Shown here: one piece after another, positions 35,279 through 43,557 of the stretch
How positions within the stretch are numbered: position 1 is the first letter of the stretch
Layout of the letters: each line of letters starts with the position of its first letter
NCBI RefSeq assembly: GCF_009762775.1
Contig: NZ_CP046401.1
Coordinates: forward strand, 5,344,001-5,408,000
Source of the DNA: Maribellus comscasis
Lineage (GTDB): Bacteria; Bacteroidota; Bacteroidia; Bacteroidales; Prolixibacteraceae
DNA length: 64,000 nucleotides
Direction of reading: 5' to 3'
Program-made: the position numbers and the translations under genes
Notes under the pieces: generated by a model
Database searches by the model: none
What the model was told of the DNA's origin: nothing
Seen by the model: only the letters and a program-made list of their open reading frames with translations

Positions 35279-35959
35279 ATGAGTTATTACGAAAATCAAA
35301 CCAAATTTTTAGTGTCAGTTGATTGTGTCATTTTCGGTTACGAAGAAGAACAACTGAAATTGTTGGTTTACCCCCGTGCTTTTGAACCTGTAAAAGGTTC
35401 ATGGTCGTTAATGGGGGGATTTGTAAAACAGCTTGAATCTGCTGAAGAAGCTGCATACAGAGTACTACAGGAAACAACTGGGTTAAGTAATATTTTTCTT
35501 GAACAGGTAAGTGCTTTCTCCGGAACTACCCGGGATCCCTTTGAAAGAGTAATTAGTGTGGTGTATTTTGCATTAATTCGAATCAATCAGTCAGATGAGG
35601 AACTGATAAAAAGTCACGGCGCAAAATGGTGGCCTGTCACAAGTCTTCCAAAATTAATTTTTGACCACCGGGAAATGGTTGAAAGATCGATGAATATTTT
35701 GCAGCAGAAAGCCGGATCAAGTTTAATCGGAACTGAGCTGTTGCAGAAGAAGTTTACTTTTATGCAGCTTCGAAAATTGTATGAAGCCATTTATCAGCGG
35801 GAATTTGATCCGGGGAATTTTAGAAAGAAGATTTTATCGCTGGGGGTACTTGAGAAATTAGATCAAAAGAATTCAACAGAATCAAAAAAAGGAGCATATT
35901 ATTACCGGCTAAAACCAAATTTGCAAGTAGAAGTTTTAGATCGGATTGTTAAAATTTAA
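35279..35959 (+). CDS. NrtR-like Nudix-fold transcriptional regulator
   Basis: 226 residues. Residues about 10-140 are a Nudix fold and residues about 155-225 a winged helix (FTFMQLRKLYEAIYQREFDPGNFRKK), the NrtR/AraQ architecture. The Nudix box reads GGFVKQLESAEEAAYRVLQE, then TTGL. The REXXEE core of active hydrolases is replaced by RVLQET, so hydrolysis is unlikely and the domain probably senses a nucleotide-sugar or ADP-ribose-like ligand. The symporter gene begins 43 bp downstream, so regulation of sugar uptake is likely. In Bacteroides a related protein regulates arabinose genes; here galactose is the contextual guess. Confidence 0.85.
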   Translation: MSYYENQTKFLVSVDCVIFGYEEEQLKLLVYPRAFEPVKGSWSLMGGFVKQLESAEEAAYRVLQETTGLSNIFLEQVSAFSGTTRDPFERVISVVYFALIRINQSDEELIKSHGAKWWPVTSLPKLIFDHREMVERSMNILQQKAGSSLIGTELLQKKFTFMQLRKLYEAIYQREFDPGNFRKKILSLGVLEKLDQKNSTESKKGAYYYRLKPNLQVEVLDRIVKI

Positions 35960-36002
35960 ACCTTAAAGAAATCATTAAACTAATAATTAAAAACATCGAA
36001 AA

Positions 36003-37664
36003 ATGAGTACACTGGACTGGATCGTTCTCGGGCTGTTTTTTTTAGGCCTGGTTGGAGTCATTATTTGGGTTCTTAAAAAGAAAGATAAGGATACTTCCGA
36101 TTATTTTCTCGCAGGAAGAGACGCTACCTGGATTGCGATAGGTGCCTCAATTTTTGCATCAAATATCGGGTCAGAACACCTGGTGGGATTAGCCGGAGCC
36201 GGAGCTGAAAGCGGTATGGCTATGGCACACTGGGAGATGCATGGTTGGGTAATACTGATGCTGGGATGGTTGTTTGTGCCGTTTTATGCAAGAAGCAAAG
36301 TGTTTACCATGCCTGAATTTTTGGAGCGAAGGTATAATCCAGAGGCAAGATCTTTTCTTTCAATTATATCAATAGTAAGTTATGTACTTACAAAAGTTGC
36401 GGTTACCGTGTATGCCGGCGGAGTTGTGTTTAAAGATGTTTTTAATATCGATTCAATTAGCTTTTGGGGATATAATGTGGATTTTTTCTGGGTGAGTGCG
36501 ATTGGATTAGTTGTATTAACCGGACTTTATACCACTTTTGGCGGGATGAAAGCGGTTCTTTATACATCGGTTTTACAAACGCCAATTTTGCTGATTGGTT
36601 CAATAGCCATATTGATTTTGGGTTTGATTAAGGTTGGTGGCTGGGGCGAACTGATGGAGATTACAAGAGCAAATGTTACAGTTCATGGGGACTCGATGGC
36701 AAGTTTGATGCGCTCACACAACGATCCTGATTTTCCGTGGACAGGTGTAATTCTTGGCTCAGCGATTATTGGTTTTTGGTATTGGTGTACCGACCAGTTT
36801 ATTGTACAACGTGTACTTTCCGGTCGCGATATGACCCAAGCCAGAAGAGGAGCTATCTTTGGGGCTTATTTGAAATTAACACCGGTTTTTATCTTCTTAA
36901 TTCCCGGAATGATTGCTTATGCATTAAACCAGAAAGGATTAATAACACTTAGTTCAAACGATGCAGCTTTTTCTACCTTGGTAACCGAATTACTTCCGAT
37001 CGGATTTAAAGGAATTGTTATTGGAGGTATTCTGGCCGCTTTAATGAGTTCGCTGGCCTCGTTATTTAATTCATCGGCAATGTTATTTACCATCGATTTC
37101 TATCAGAAATATAAACCCAATGCCTCCGATCGGCATTACGTTGTTGTTGGAAGAATTGCCACCGTCGTTATTGTTATTCTCGGAATTGCCTGGATTCCGG
37201 TTATGAAAGGACTTGGGAAAGTATTGTATGAATATCTTCAGGAGGTGCAGTCGCTTCTGGCGCCGGGAATTGCGGCAGTTTTCCTGCTCGGTATCCTGTC
37301 AAAGAAAACTACACCCAAGGCCGGTTTTTACGGATTGGTTATCGGCTTTGTGTTGGGAATGACCCGCCTGGTTATAAATGTATTTAAAGGTTCGGTAACA
37401 GAAGGAACATTTATGCACAATATATTTATTGACATGAATACATATCATTACGAAGGATATATTTTTGCACTTGTTATTATTGCAATGATCGTGATCAGTT
37501 ATTTTACAAAAGTAAAAGATGCGAGTGTGATTCAAGGCCTTACCATTGGCTCTGCAACCGCTGAACAGCGTGCTGAAGTCAGGGCAAGCTGGAGTAAATG
37601 GGATGTGATAAATTCAGCAATTATTATTGCAATTATTCTTGTATTCTACTCCTATTTCTGGTAA
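36003..37664 (+). CDS. Sodium/sugar symporter (SSS/SGLT family)
   Basis: 553 residues with about 14 membrane segments. It is a solute:sodium symporter resembling vSGLT, the galactose transporter of Vibrio. The family region FASNIGSEHLVGLAGAGAES (about residues 53-72) and TTFGGMKAVLYTSVLQ (about 178) are present, together with the WYWCTDQFIVQRVL signature near residue 258. It sits in the inner membrane and should import galactose or glucose with Na+. It is co-transcribed with the Nudix-type regulator and ends at a strong hairpin (37689). The ligand is inferred from the neighbouring galTK and galM genes. Confidence 0.9.
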   Translation: MSTLDWIVLGLFFLGLVGVIIWVLKKKDKDTSDYFLAGRDATWIAIGASIFASNIGSEHLVGLAGAGAESGMAMAHWEMHGWVILMLGWLFVPFYARSKVFTMPEFLERRYNPEARSFLSIISIVSYVLTKVAVTVYAGGVVFKDVFNIDSISFWGYNVDFFWVSAIGLVVLTGLYTTFGGMKAVLYTSVLQTPILLIGSIAILILGLIKVGGWGELMEITRANVTVHGDSMASLMRSHNDPDFPWTGVILGSAIIGFWYWCTDQFIVQRVLSGRDMTQARRGAIFGAYLKLTPVFIFLIPGMIAYALNQKGLITLSSNDAAFSTLVTELLPIGFKGIVIGGILAALMSSLASLFNSSAMLFTIDFYQKYKPNASDRHYVVVGRIATVVIVILGIAWIPVMKGLGKVLYEYLQEVQSLLAPGIAAVFLLGILSKKTTPKAGFYGLVIGFVLGMTRLVINVFKGSVTEGTFMHNIFIDMNTYHYEGYIFALVIIAMIVISYFTKVKDASVIQGLTIGSATAEQRAEVRASWSKWDVINSAIIIAIILVFYSYFW

Positions 37665-37688
37665 AAAACACTGTAAGATATATTTTAG

Positions 37689-37729
37689 AAATAGTCGTCT
37701 GACATTCGTCGGATGGCTATTTTTTTTTA
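37689..37729 (+). terminator. Terminator after the symporter gene
   Basis: A 15-bp stem including G-U pairs (37689-37703 with 37708-37722), capped by a 4-base loop, runs into TTTTTTTT. Confidence 0.85.
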
Positions 37730-37751
37730 CTTTAGATTTCATTTTTACAAT

Positions 37752-38672
37752 ATGTATGATATAATCGGAGACGTACATGGGCAGGCATCGATCCTAAAAA
37801 AACTTTTACTGGAAATCGGGTATCAGAAGTCTGGTACGGGATACGTTCACCCTGAACGTAAAGCAGTTTTTGTAGGTGACTTTATTAACAGGGGGCCCGA
37901 AATAAAAAAAACAATCCGGATAATTCGCTCCATGGTAGAAAATGGAAATGCTTTGGCTGTGCTCGGAAATCATGAAATAAATGCCATAATATATTATCTG
38001 AAGTTTAAAACCGGCGATCCTTTGGTAAAATCTTCCAATAAAAATTTTTTCGCATTGTTTAAAACCATTAGTCAGTTTTCGGGAAATGCTGATGAGTTTC
38101 TGGACCACTTGAAATGGATGCGGACCTTGCCTTTATACCTGGATATGGGAGACTTTAGAGTTGTTCATGCGTGTTGGTCGCAGCCTGCAATTGACTTTGT
38201 TAAAGAGAATATTCCTGCCGGAAAGATAAAAAAGAGTGTTTTTCGTGAAATTTACCGGAATTCAAAATCAGGAATAGGTAAACATATTTGGACATTAAGC
38301 AAAGGTGTTGATTTTACTCTTCCCGGCGATCTGAAGATAATCAGCAATAAAGGAGTGTCGCCCCGTACATTCAGAATGCGGTGGTGGGAAAAACCACAAG
38401 GCAAAACATTTGAAGAGATGTCGTTTGAGAGTAAATTTTCACTTCCGGATTATACCATTCCGCAACAAATTATTCCGGAAAACTATGTCTATCCGGAAGA
38501 TGCTCCTATTGTCTTTTTTGGACATTATTGCAGGGGAAGGGGACCACATATTGTTAAGTCAAATATTTGCTGTGTCGATTCATGTGTAAATGGTACAAAA
38601 AAACTGACTGCTTACCGCTGGAATGGTGAAAAAACATTAAACAAAGAGAATTTGGTTCAGGTTGGAAGGTAG
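37752..38672 (+). CDS. Metallophosphoesterase (PPP-like)
   Basis: 306 residues from MYDIIGDVHGQ; an upstream in-frame ATG would add 13 residues that overlap the terminator, so I reject it. The calcineurin-like metal-site motifs are complete: GDVHGQ (residues 6-11), VGDFINRGP (about 40-48), LGNHE (about 73-77), a His in VVHACW (about 138) and FGHYCRG (about 257). This places it with bacterial PPP-type phosphatases such as PrpE or symmetrical Ap4A hydrolases. It is cytosolic. The substrate (phosphoprotein or dinucleotide) cannot be decided from sequence. It has no obvious link to the galactose genes before it. Confidence 0.85.
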   Translation: MYDIIGDVHGQASILKKLLLEIGYQKSGTGYVHPERKAVFVGDFINRGPEIKKTIRIIRSMVENGNALAVLGNHEINAIIYYLKFKTGDPLVKSSNKNFFALFKTISQFSGNADEFLDHLKWMRTLPLYLDMGDFRVVHACWSQPAIDFVKENIPAGKIKKSVFREIYRNSKSGIGKHIWTLSKGVDFTLPGDLKIISNKGVSPRTFRMRWWEKPQGKTFEEMSFESKFSLPDYTIPQQIIPENYVYPEDAPIVFFGHYCRGRGPHIVKSNICCVDSCVNGTKKLTAYRWNGEKTLNKENLVQVGR

Positions 38673-38734
38673 TTTTGTTTTAATTGTTTGATTTCTAGGT
38701 GTTTGGGGTGTTTTTAAAAAAATCAATTTTTATA

Positions 38735-38764
38735 TTGCAGAAAAAAAAAGAAAGTATATATTTG
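38735..38764 (+). promoter_or_regulatory. Promoter of the tRNA-Asp pair
   Basis: TTG at 38735-38737 and TATATTTG at 38757-38764, with a 19-bp spacer, fit the Bacteroidota housekeeping promoter about 55 bp before the first tRNA. Confidence 0.65.
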
Positions 38765-38819
38765 CAACACCTTTGAAAAGCGCATTTAGCGAAATCAAAG
38801 GTAGTTCATTAAAAGAAAC

Positions 38820-38893
38820 GGTGGCGTAGTTCAGTTGGTTAGAATGCCGGCCTGTCACGCCGGAGGTCGCGAGTTCGAGTCTCGTCGTCACCG
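38820..38893 (+). tRNA. tRNA-Asp (GTC)
   Basis: The 74-nt cloverleaf has acceptor GGTGGCG/CGTCACC, an anticodon arm CCGGC-CTGTCAC-GCCGG with anticodon GTC, and a T-arm containing GAGTTCGAGTCTC. CCA is not encoded. Discriminator G. Confidence 0.97.
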
Positions 38894-38922
38894 CTTATTT
38901 TTTTGATGAACACCATTTTATT

Positions 38923-38996
38923 GGTGGCGTAGTTCAGTTGGTTAGAATGCCGGCCTGTCACGCCGGAGGTCGCGAGTTCGAGTCTCGTCGTCACCG
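38923..38996 (+). tRNA. tRNA-Asp (GTC), second identical copy
   Basis: It is identical in all 74 nt to the copy at 38820-38893 and separated from it by 29 bp, so the two derive from a tandem duplication and are probably processed from one transcript. Confidence 0.97.
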
Positions 38997-38997
38997 C

Positions 38998-39030
38998 AAA
39001 GCATCAATCTGGTAAGATTGATGCTTTTTT
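38998..39030 (+). terminator. Terminator of the tRNA-Asp unit, overlapping the converging gene
   Basis: A 13-bp stem (AAAGCATCAATCT, loop GGTA, and complement) followed by T residues. It includes the stop codon of the minus-strand gene at 39004, so the hairpin serves both directions. Confidence 0.88.
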
Positions 39031-40263
39031 GTTTAGTGTAGAGATATTCTTATTGAAATCGTTAGAATAAAAAATGTTGTTTTGTTTGTCTTTTAGTTCA
39101 ATGGAATCGATCTTACCCGAACCAAAAAAAGAGTATTTGATTTCAAGAAGTTTCCCGAGTGAATAAACATAATCACTTTCAAAAATAACTTCCCCGTCCA
39201 GAAATATTTGGATATGATTGTTTTTTGTAGAGACTTTTACATCAAGCCAATCAGACATGTCAACCGAAAATGCAGACAGATCATTAAATTCTCCATCCAG
39301 CTTTTTCTCCGAAACCTGAAAAGTTGCGTACCTGGAACACTTGAGTTGTGTAAATCTGAGATTTACAACTCCCGCTTCGCCTGTGAGCGCAATATCAATA
39401 TCGTAGCAGGAAAGGCTTCCGCTTGTTGCGTTGTTTTGTACTCTTGTTTGAAAAGTGAGAGAATCAAGACTCTTCTCAAAAGGATAGGTGTATCTGTAGC
39501 TCGTCCAGTAATTTGCTTGCCAGTTGGTAACCAGTGTTTTTAATTCTTCTGTAGGACTATAAAAAAAATGTTCAAGACGATAGAAATTTTGATCTTGAAA
39601 TGGTTCAAAAAGCTCTGCCTGATTGTTTGGATAACAACCGGCAACCCATTCTTTTCTCCACGTAATAATTGGAATTGTATCCAGCGTTTTTGCCCGTGTA
39701 TATAAAAATACATTATAAATACCTGGCTCGCTGTAGAAATAATTTACCATTTTTTTATCAGGGGGGAGGAAGGTTTCCTGGTTATGGTTAAAGGAACAGA
39801 AAACGCTGTCTTTTATTTTGCTTACATCGTATTTGAACGTCGCGGTAAAAGGAGCTTCATCTTGCTTTTTTTCGCAGGAAAATAAAAAAGCTTCGGTTTG
39901 AAATGGACGGTATTTAATAACAATAAGTCCAGGCACTAAAATGACGAGAATTAACAAAAAGTAAATTCTATATATTTTAGGTGGATTTATTTTTAGGGAT
40001 TTAGAAGATTCTTTTTTTGCTAAGCTGTCGATATACTTGTTTAATGCATGTTGAGTAAATGCCTGCGGTAGATAGTTTTCTGAACTGACTTTTCGTTTGC
40101 CAAAAACTCGTTTTAATGTTTCTTCACTAATTCTGTCTCCTGTTTTTTCCTCAATCCTTTTACTAAGTTCTTTAAAATGAAAATTGGTCCACTCTTCCGG
40201 ATTAGGCCAGTTGTAAGATTCAACAATTAAACGTTTTATTTTATCCGGATCGAATTTTTTCAT
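39004..40263 (-). CDS. Single-pass membrane protein with HTH-like N-terminal module and lectin-like C-terminus
   Basis: 419 residues. Residues about 1-85 form the same helical module as the ATPase at 16430-18127 (here ISEETLKRVFGKRK, there SSSTIKRFFGLIK), likely cytosolic. One membrane segment (IYRIYFLLILVILVPGLIVI) lies near residue 105. Beyond it, a PKD-like stretch (ATFKYDVSK ... SEPGIYNVFLYT) and a concanavalin-like beta domain (about residues 240-410) should face outside. This looks like a transmembrane sensor or anti-regulator that couples an external ligand to a DNA- or protein-binding head. No named family is recognised; the function is inferred from layout only. Confidence 0.7.
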   Translation of the reverse strand: MKKFDPDKIKRLIVESYNWPNPEEWTNFHFKELSKRIEEKTGDRISEETLKRVFGKRKVSSENYLPQAFTQHALNKYIDSLAKKESSKSLKINPPKIYRIYFLLILVILVPGLIVIKYRPFQTEAFLFSCEKKQDEAPFTATFKYDVSKIKDSVFCSFNHNQETFLPPDKKMVNYFYSEPGIYNVFLYTRAKTLDTIPIITWRKEWVAGCYPNNQAELFEPFQDQNFYRLEHFFYSPTEELKTLVTNWQANYWTSYRYTYPFEKSLDSLTFQTRVQNNATSGSLSCYDIDIALTGEAGVVNLRFTQLKCSRYATFQVSEKKLDGEFNDLSAFSVDMSDWLDVKVSTKNNHIQIFLDGEVIFESDYVYSLGKLLEIKYSFFGSGKIDSIELKDKQNNIFYSNDFNKNISTLNKKASILPD

Positions 40264-40520
40264 TGTATTTGTAAGGTATTGTTTTCAAGTCGCTTACTAG
40301 TGTGACCAATAATGCTTCTCTTTGCTTTATATTCTGCTTTCCCTAAATTTCTTAATTCTTCTTTTATTGAAATAGTTTTATACAAGCTTAATTACAAAAA
40401 TATTAAAATATACAGATTCAGGAAATTGTGACGTGATTCTTCAAAAAATTTCTTGCTGATTAAGAAAGCGAGAAGACAAATTATTAGGGTTATAGTTTAA
40501 TACCGAAAAGAATAATAGTT

Positions 40521-42020
40521 ATGAAAAAGTACTCAGTTTATTTATTAACGGGCTTAAGAATTTTGGTAGGCTGGCACTTTTTGTATGAAGGAATTGCCAA
40601 ACTGATGACACCAGGTTGGAGCGCAAAATTGTACCTGCTAGGATCCAGATGGGTTTTTTCAGATGTTTTTCATCAGATGGCTGAATCAGATGGTATCATG
40701 AAAATTGTTGATTTTATGAATATTTGGGGGCTAATTCTGGTGGGGATCTCATTGTTTCTCGGATTGCTTACCCGTTGGTCCTCAATTGCAGGTGCTCTGT
40801 TGTTGTTTTTCTATTTTGTGGCTTATCCGCCTATTCCGGGTTATACTTTTGGAACGGTTATGGAAGGAAGCTATGTATGGGTAAACAAAACTTTGATTGA
40901 ATTTTTTATTCTTTTGGTTTTTGTTTTTATTCCGGTTGGCTTTTTATTTGGGGTTGACCGTTTATTAACAAACTGGAAGGAGGAAAATGCCAGTGCTCCT
41001 GTTCCGTTGGAGAAGGATGAAACGAGTTCGCTGCAACGACGAGAGGTATTAAGAAATCTGATTAGTGTGCCTTTTCTGGGGGCTTTTGCCTATGCAGCTT
41101 ATAAAAAACAGCGTTGGGATAGTTATGAAGAAAAGTTCTTAAATGCAGGCGAAACAGACGCTGTTTCCGCTGCAACATTGAAAAGCTTTAACTTTTCCTC
41201 TCTTGCTGATTTAAAAGGGGAAATTCCAAAAGGTAAAATTGGCGACCTTGATTTTAGCCGTCTGATTATGGGCGGAAACTTAATCGGAGGATGGGCGCAT
41301 TCCCGCGATTTAATCTATGTTTCCAGGCTTGTTAAAGAATACCATAACGACGAACGTGTGATAATGACGCTGCAGCTGGCAGAAAAATGCGGTGTTGATT
41401 CAATCATAACCAACCCCTCATTGGGAAGAATTATGAACAAATACTGGCATGAAACCGGTGGCAAAATTAAGTTCATTTCAGACTGTGGTGACAGAGACGG
41501 GTTTTTGGAGGGGATAAAAAGGTCGCAAGAAGTTGGCGCATCTGCAATGTATTGCCAGGGTGCTATTGCCGACCGTTTGGCTCAAAATAACGATTTTGAA
41601 ACCATTCGTAAAGGTCTGGAATTAATAAGGAATTATGACAAACCGGCAGGAATTGGCGCACATAAAATTGAAACGATAGAAGGTTGCGTTGAAAGGGGAA
41701 TAAAACCTGATTTTTGGGTGAAAACCTTGCACCATCATAACTACTGGTCAGCACATCCCGATGCAGAACAGCACGATAATATGTTTTGTTTTAAACCAAG
41801 CCAAACCATAGAATTTATGAATCAGCTTGAAGAACCCTGGATTGCCTTTAAGGTGCTGGCAGCCGGTGCAATTTCTCCGCAAGAGGGATTTAAATTTGCT
41901 TTTGACAATGGTGCCGATTTTATTTGTGTGGGAATGTACGATTTTCAGATTGTTGAGGACTGCAATATGGTAGTTGATTCGCTTGCAAATATAAATCGAA
42001 TCAGACCGTGGAGAGGATAA
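40521..42020 (+). CDS. DoxX-like membrane domain fused to an aldo/keto-reductase-like TIM barrel
   Basis: 499 residues. Residues about 1-150 carry four membrane helices of the DoxX/quinol-oxidase-subunit type (GLRILVGWHFLYEGIAKL, LFLGLLTRWSSIAGALLLFF). A linker follows with RREVLRNLISVPFLGAFAYA (about 174-193), a Tat-signal-like twin arginine plus hydrophobic run inside the chain. Residues about 225-499 resemble an aldo/keto-reductase-type TIM barrel (SRLIMGGNLIGGWAHSRDL, AEKCGVDSIITNP). The barrel is probably on the outer face of the inner membrane if the twin arginine is used. The function is unknown; electron transfer from the quinone pool to a periplasmic reductase is one possibility. It is monocistronic. 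Confidence 0.8.
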   Translation: MKKYSVYLLTGLRILVGWHFLYEGIAKLMTPGWSAKLYLLGSRWVFSDVFHQMAESDGIMKIVDFMNIWGLILVGISLFLGLLTRWSSIAGALLLFFYFVAYPPIPGYTFGTVMEGSYVWVNKTLIEFFILLVFVFIPVGFLFGVDRLLTNWKEENASAPVPLEKDETSSLQRREVLRNLISVPFLGAFAYAAYKKQRWDSYEEKFLNAGETDAVSAATLKSFNFSSLADLKGEIPKGKIGDLDFSRLIMGGNLIGGWAHSRDLIYVSRLVKEYHNDERVIMTLQLAEKCGVDSIITNPSLGRIMNKYWHETGGKIKFISDCGDRDGFLEGIKRSQEVGASAMYCQGAIADRLAQNNDFETIRKGLELIRNYDKPAGIGAHKIETIEGCVERGIKPDFWVKTLHHHNYWSAHPDAEQHDNMFCFKPSQTIEFMNQLEEPWIAFKVLAAGAISPQEGFKFAFDNGADFICVGMYDFQIVEDCNMVVDSLANINRIRPWRG

Positions 42021-42796
42021 TTTGACAAACTCCAAACAAAATAACAGATAAAGATCGGGGGTGGCAAATTTGTCATCCCCTTTTTAATTTCGATTGGAGT
42101 AAGTTGTCATTGAAGGGAGGTGCGTTTTAATGGAAGCAATTTTTTTCGACTCAGGCTTAATTCCAAATTGAGAAAATGGATGGGAGCTTGTTACAGAGTA
42201 AAACAGTTTCCTGTTTTTATTCTTATGCCTTTTTTTATCGTTTTGCGTTAAGATGCGAATCATGCAGCCCAATGATAGAGTGGATTACCGAGTGGCTTCA
42301 TTTGGGCCTGGTAATTTTGATTTCGTTGTAAAGCGCCGTTTCTTCTATCTTCCTGAAGCTGAATGGCATCTCAGTTGCCAAAGATATGTTTGAAGCTTAT
42401 TTTATGTTTGTTTTCTACAGCGAAACTCATTTTTGCCAATACATACATTTCTTCCATTGTAATAAATCCTGATTGGTTTTTTTGTCAGTATTGATATTAA
42501 AAAGATATCAAAGGCCAAAGAGCGTCTGGTAGTATAAAAGTTCAACTCGGCTTTTGGAAAGCTCGGGCAACAATTTCATTTTTTTGCGACATTTTAGGAA
42601 ATGGATTTGGAAAAAATAAAAAGCCGGCAATGTATTGATATAGATCAATATAGAATTTTTTCTTTATTGTAATCTGTAAATCAATAATTTAGAATCGCTT
42701 AAATGTAGGTTTTATTTATTAAAACTGTCTTAACTTTTACACAAAACTTTAAATAATTTAACCTAAAATTTTAATTATTCTTATTTCTTTACGACA
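42021..42796. other. 776-bp intergenic region
   Basis: It holds an FNR/CRP-type palindrome at 42633-42650. Elsewhere I see only short open stretches with stops, such as a 28-codon minus-strand frame at 42371-42457, which could be decayed coding sequence. No RNA gene is recognised. Confidence 0.5.
42633..42650. promoter_or_regulatory. FNR/CRP-family binding palindrome
   Basis: TATTGATATAGATCAATA is a perfect 7-bp inverted repeat with a 4-bp spacer and contains the exact FNR consensus TTGAT-N4-ATCAA. It lies 147 bp before a small ORF and about 630 bp before the oad operon, so anaerobic control is plausible but unproven. Confidence 0.5.
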
Positions 42797-43132
42797 ATGA
42801 TTAAAATTTTTCTTTTAAATATAATCATAGCACTTGTACACTTGGGGTCGTATGAAACCTGCGGGAAACTTTACGGCATTAACATTATTTCCAATGGAAT
42901 ATGTAATAGTACTATTGCATTTGGATTTAATAATGGTGTTTTTAAAAATGCTGCGGTCTATTCACCCGGAAAGGATTTTCCGTCAACAGGAAGTTTTTCC
43001 GGAGGCGGGGATTTTGGTGTAAAATTCGTGAAATCTGACATTGAAAATTTCAGGTTTAAATCAAAAAGTTACCGAAACAGATTTTTGTTTTTTCTCACCG
43101 GTGTTTCCCCTCCTGTTAGAACGGTAGTATAA
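42797..43132 (+). CDS. Hypothetical 111-aa protein, possibly secreted
   Basis: An ATG-started frame with a short hydrophobic N-terminus (MIKIFLLNIIIALVHLG) that could be a signal peptide, then a glycine-rich middle (SFSGGGDFGVKF) and a basic tail. A terminator-like hairpin follows 8 bp after the stop, and an FNR-like box lies upstream, both of which support a real transcript. There is no recognised family. It could instead be an untranslated leader region or a decayed gene, because codon use is not strongly biased. Confidence 0.4.
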   Translation: MIKIFLLNIIIALVHLGSYETCGKLYGINIISNGICNSTIAFGFNNGVFKNAAVYSPGKDFPSTGSFSGGGDFGVKFVKSDIENFRFKSKSYRNRFLFFLTGVSPPVRTVV

Positions 43133-43140
43133 ACCGTTTT

Positions 43141-43175
43141 TAAGGTTCGCCATCTGTAGGAACCTTATTTTAATA
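43141..43175 (+). terminator. Terminator-like hairpin
   Basis: TAAGGTTC and GAACCTTA (43141-43148, 43160-43167) form an 8-bp stem followed by a T-rich tail. It separates the 111-aa ORF from the oad operon. Confidence 0.6.
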
Positions 43176-43276
43176 TTTTGAATTTAAGTTCATTTTAAAA
43201 TAAACAGTAGAAATTTTGCTGTAATGGGGATTATTGTTTTAAAAAAATAAAATCAAATCTAAAATTGAATTGAAAT

Positions 43277-43537
43277 ATGGGACAAAATTTAGGAAATGTA
43301 TTGTCGACAATGGCTGTTGGAATGGTCACGGTGTTTGTTATTCTCTGGTTGGTTGTGATAATCGGAAATGTGATAATAAGAATTACAAACAAATATTTTC
43401 CGGGAGTTGAGACTGTAAAAACACAGAGAACTCAACCTTCGGAAAGATCGTCATCAGGAAAAATCGCAGCTATTGTTGCGGCCGTTGATATTATAACCAA
43501 CGGAAATGGACATGTAGCAAAAATAACAAAAGTATAA
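43277..43537 (+). CDS. oadG: Na+-pumping decarboxylase gamma subunit (OadG-like)
   Basis: An 86-residue protein with one N-terminal membrane helix (MAVGMVTVFVILWLVVIIGNVII) and a hydrophilic C-terminal tail, the standard OadG layout. It anchors and assembles the alpha and beta subunits of the biotin-dependent sodium pump in the inner membrane. It is the first gene of oadG-oadA-oadB, with oadA 20 bp downstream. OadG sequences diverge strongly, so the assignment relies on size, topology and operon position. The C-terminus (GNGHVAKITKV) lacks the His-rich zinc site seen in some homologues. Confidence 0.85.
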   Translation: MGQNLGNVLSTMAVGMVTVFVILWLVVIIGNVIIRITNKYFPGVETVKTQRTQPSERSSSGKIAAIVAAVDIITNGNGHVAKITKV

Positions 43538-43557
43538 ACCAGATAAAATCAAAAAAA

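Noticed and set aside
38700..39030. tRNA-associated integration site
   Set aside because: No integrase, no repeated tRNA 3' end beyond the tandem gene copy and no island-like DNA follow the tRNA pair.
42084..42457. Short minus-strand frames in the 42-kb gap
   Set aside because: They are interrupted by stops, match no family I know and have no promoter; at most they are decayed sequence.
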